Positions 5,819-6,257 of a DNA stretch of 6,257 nucleotides are shown here, piece after piece. Position 1 is the stretch's first letter, and the number at the start of each line of letters is the position of its first letter. Both the position numbers and the translations under genes were made by a program. Source of the stretch: an uncultured Chlorobiota bacterium (GTDB lineage Bacteria; Bacteroidota; Kapaibacteriia; OLB7); assembly GCA_946481475.1 (NCBI GenBank), contig CAMLOB010000260.1:1-6257 (forward strand). Reading direction: 5' to 3'. Below the pieces are notes generated by a model. The model saw nothing but the letters and a program-made list of their open reading frames with translations, did no database searches and had not been told where the DNA came from.

Positions 5819-6257
5819 TTACTTGACGATGGCGGAGATCTTCTTGAACTCGGGAATTTCGGCCGTCTCCATCATATCGAACAGGGCCATCTCCACTGTC
5901 GAGAAGTCGATGCCGTGATGTTCCATACGGGTCAGGGCGGTCTCCCGGTTCCTGCGGGAACGCGAGCCGACCGCATCGGCCACCACTTCCACCGTCCAGC
6001 CGAGATTGTGGAGGTCGCGCGCCGTCTGATAGACACAGACGTGGGTCTCAACGCCGCAGATCAGCACCTGATGTCTTCCGGAAGCCTCGAACGCCTGCAT
6101 GAATCCGCGATCCTTCGCCGCCGAAAAGGTCATCTTCTCCAGAGGATTGTATGCCTCACCCAGCATCTCCCGCAGTTCCGGTACGGTCGCTCCCAGTCCT
6201 TTCGGATACTGCTCGGTCACCAGAATCGGCACATCCAGCTCCCGGCAACCCCGGATC
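5819..6257 (-). CDS. Isochorismatase-family cysteine hydrolase, 5' end cut by window edge
   Basis: 145 C-terminal residues are visible, reading IRGCRELDVPILVTEQYPKG from the edge. The frame stays open to base 6256, so the GTG at 6232 is an internal valine (DVPIL) rather than a start. The pattern matches cysteine hydrolases of the isochorismatase superfamily, closest in memory to the ISOC1/ISOC2-like group: VPILVTEQYPKGLG (visible residues 9-22), the likely catalytic lysine in EKMTFSA (about 40-46), and the nucleophile loop CGVETHVCV with the cis-peptide GVE and catalytic cysteine in HVCV (about 66-74). DAVGSRSRRNRETAL and the end EMALFDMMETAEIPEFKKIS follow. The catalytic aspartate near the N-terminus lies outside the window. 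The family hydrolyses vinyl ethers, amides and similar bonds; this subgroup's substrate is not known to me. The TPR gene follows downstream on the same strand. Confidence 0.9.
   Translation of the reverse strand, partial: IRGCRELDVPILVTEQYPKGLGATVPELREMLGEAYNPLEKMTFSAAKDRGFMQAFEASGRHQVLICGVETHVCVYQTARDLHNLGWTVEVVADAVGSRSRRNRETALTRMEHHGIDFSTVEMALFDMMETAEIPEFKKISAIVK

Noticed and set aside
6230..6232. GTG at 6232 as the isochorismatase-family start
   Set aside because: The frame remains open to the window edge, and the upstream residues IRGCRELD fit the family pattern before VPILVTEQ, so the valine is internal.

Overview
The window looks like chromosomal DNA from a bacterium of the Fibrobacterota-Chlorobiota-Bacteroidota (FCB) group, most likely a Chlorobi / Ignavibacteria / Kapabacteria type. 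Three independent signals support this: a secreted protein ending in a type IX secretion (T9SS) sorting domain; a tRNA promoter with the TTG-N20-TAnnTTTG layout of the FCB primary sigma factor; and an Era GTPase whose G3 region (DTPGIL followed by YLLQEKL) resembles that lineage. The lineage is inferred; no marker gene fixes the species. Base composition looks moderately GC-rich in the genes.

The left half reads on the plus strand. It holds the 3' end of a YHS-domain protein gene (2-190), a spacer with a strong hairpin (251-296), the complete ribosome-assembly GTPase gene era (424-1380), a spacer with a long imperfect hairpin (1432-1501), and a 532-residue secreted protein (1523-3121). That protein has a signal peptide, an Ig-like domain, a PKD-like domain, a duplicated beta-helix-like module and a C-terminal T9SS sorting domain.

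A 365-base convergent spacer (3122-3486) with a strong hairpin (3194-3243) separates this from the right half, which reads on the minus strand. In transcription order the right half holds an isochorismatase-family hydrolase cut by the window edge (5819-6257), a small membrane-anchored TPR protein (5214-5735), a 328-base spacer with repeats and a promoter, tRNA-Val(CAC) (4812-4885), a textbook intrinsic terminator (4774-4802), and a polytopic GT39-like glycosyltransferase (3487-4749).

The genes are mostly housekeeping or cell-envelope functions and do not form one obvious pathway. The T9SS cargo and the lipid-linked-sugar glycosyltransferase both concern the cell surface, but they are convergently transcribed and need not be linked. 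The least ordinary part is the spacer at 4886-5213. It contains 21 head-to-tail heptamers of the form TSAGCNN, which leave one plus-strand reading frame open behind a Shine-Dalgarno-like purine run. Shorter heptamer-phased repeats occur in two other noncoding stretches nearby. I see no defence system, CRISPR array, transposase or phage gene here.
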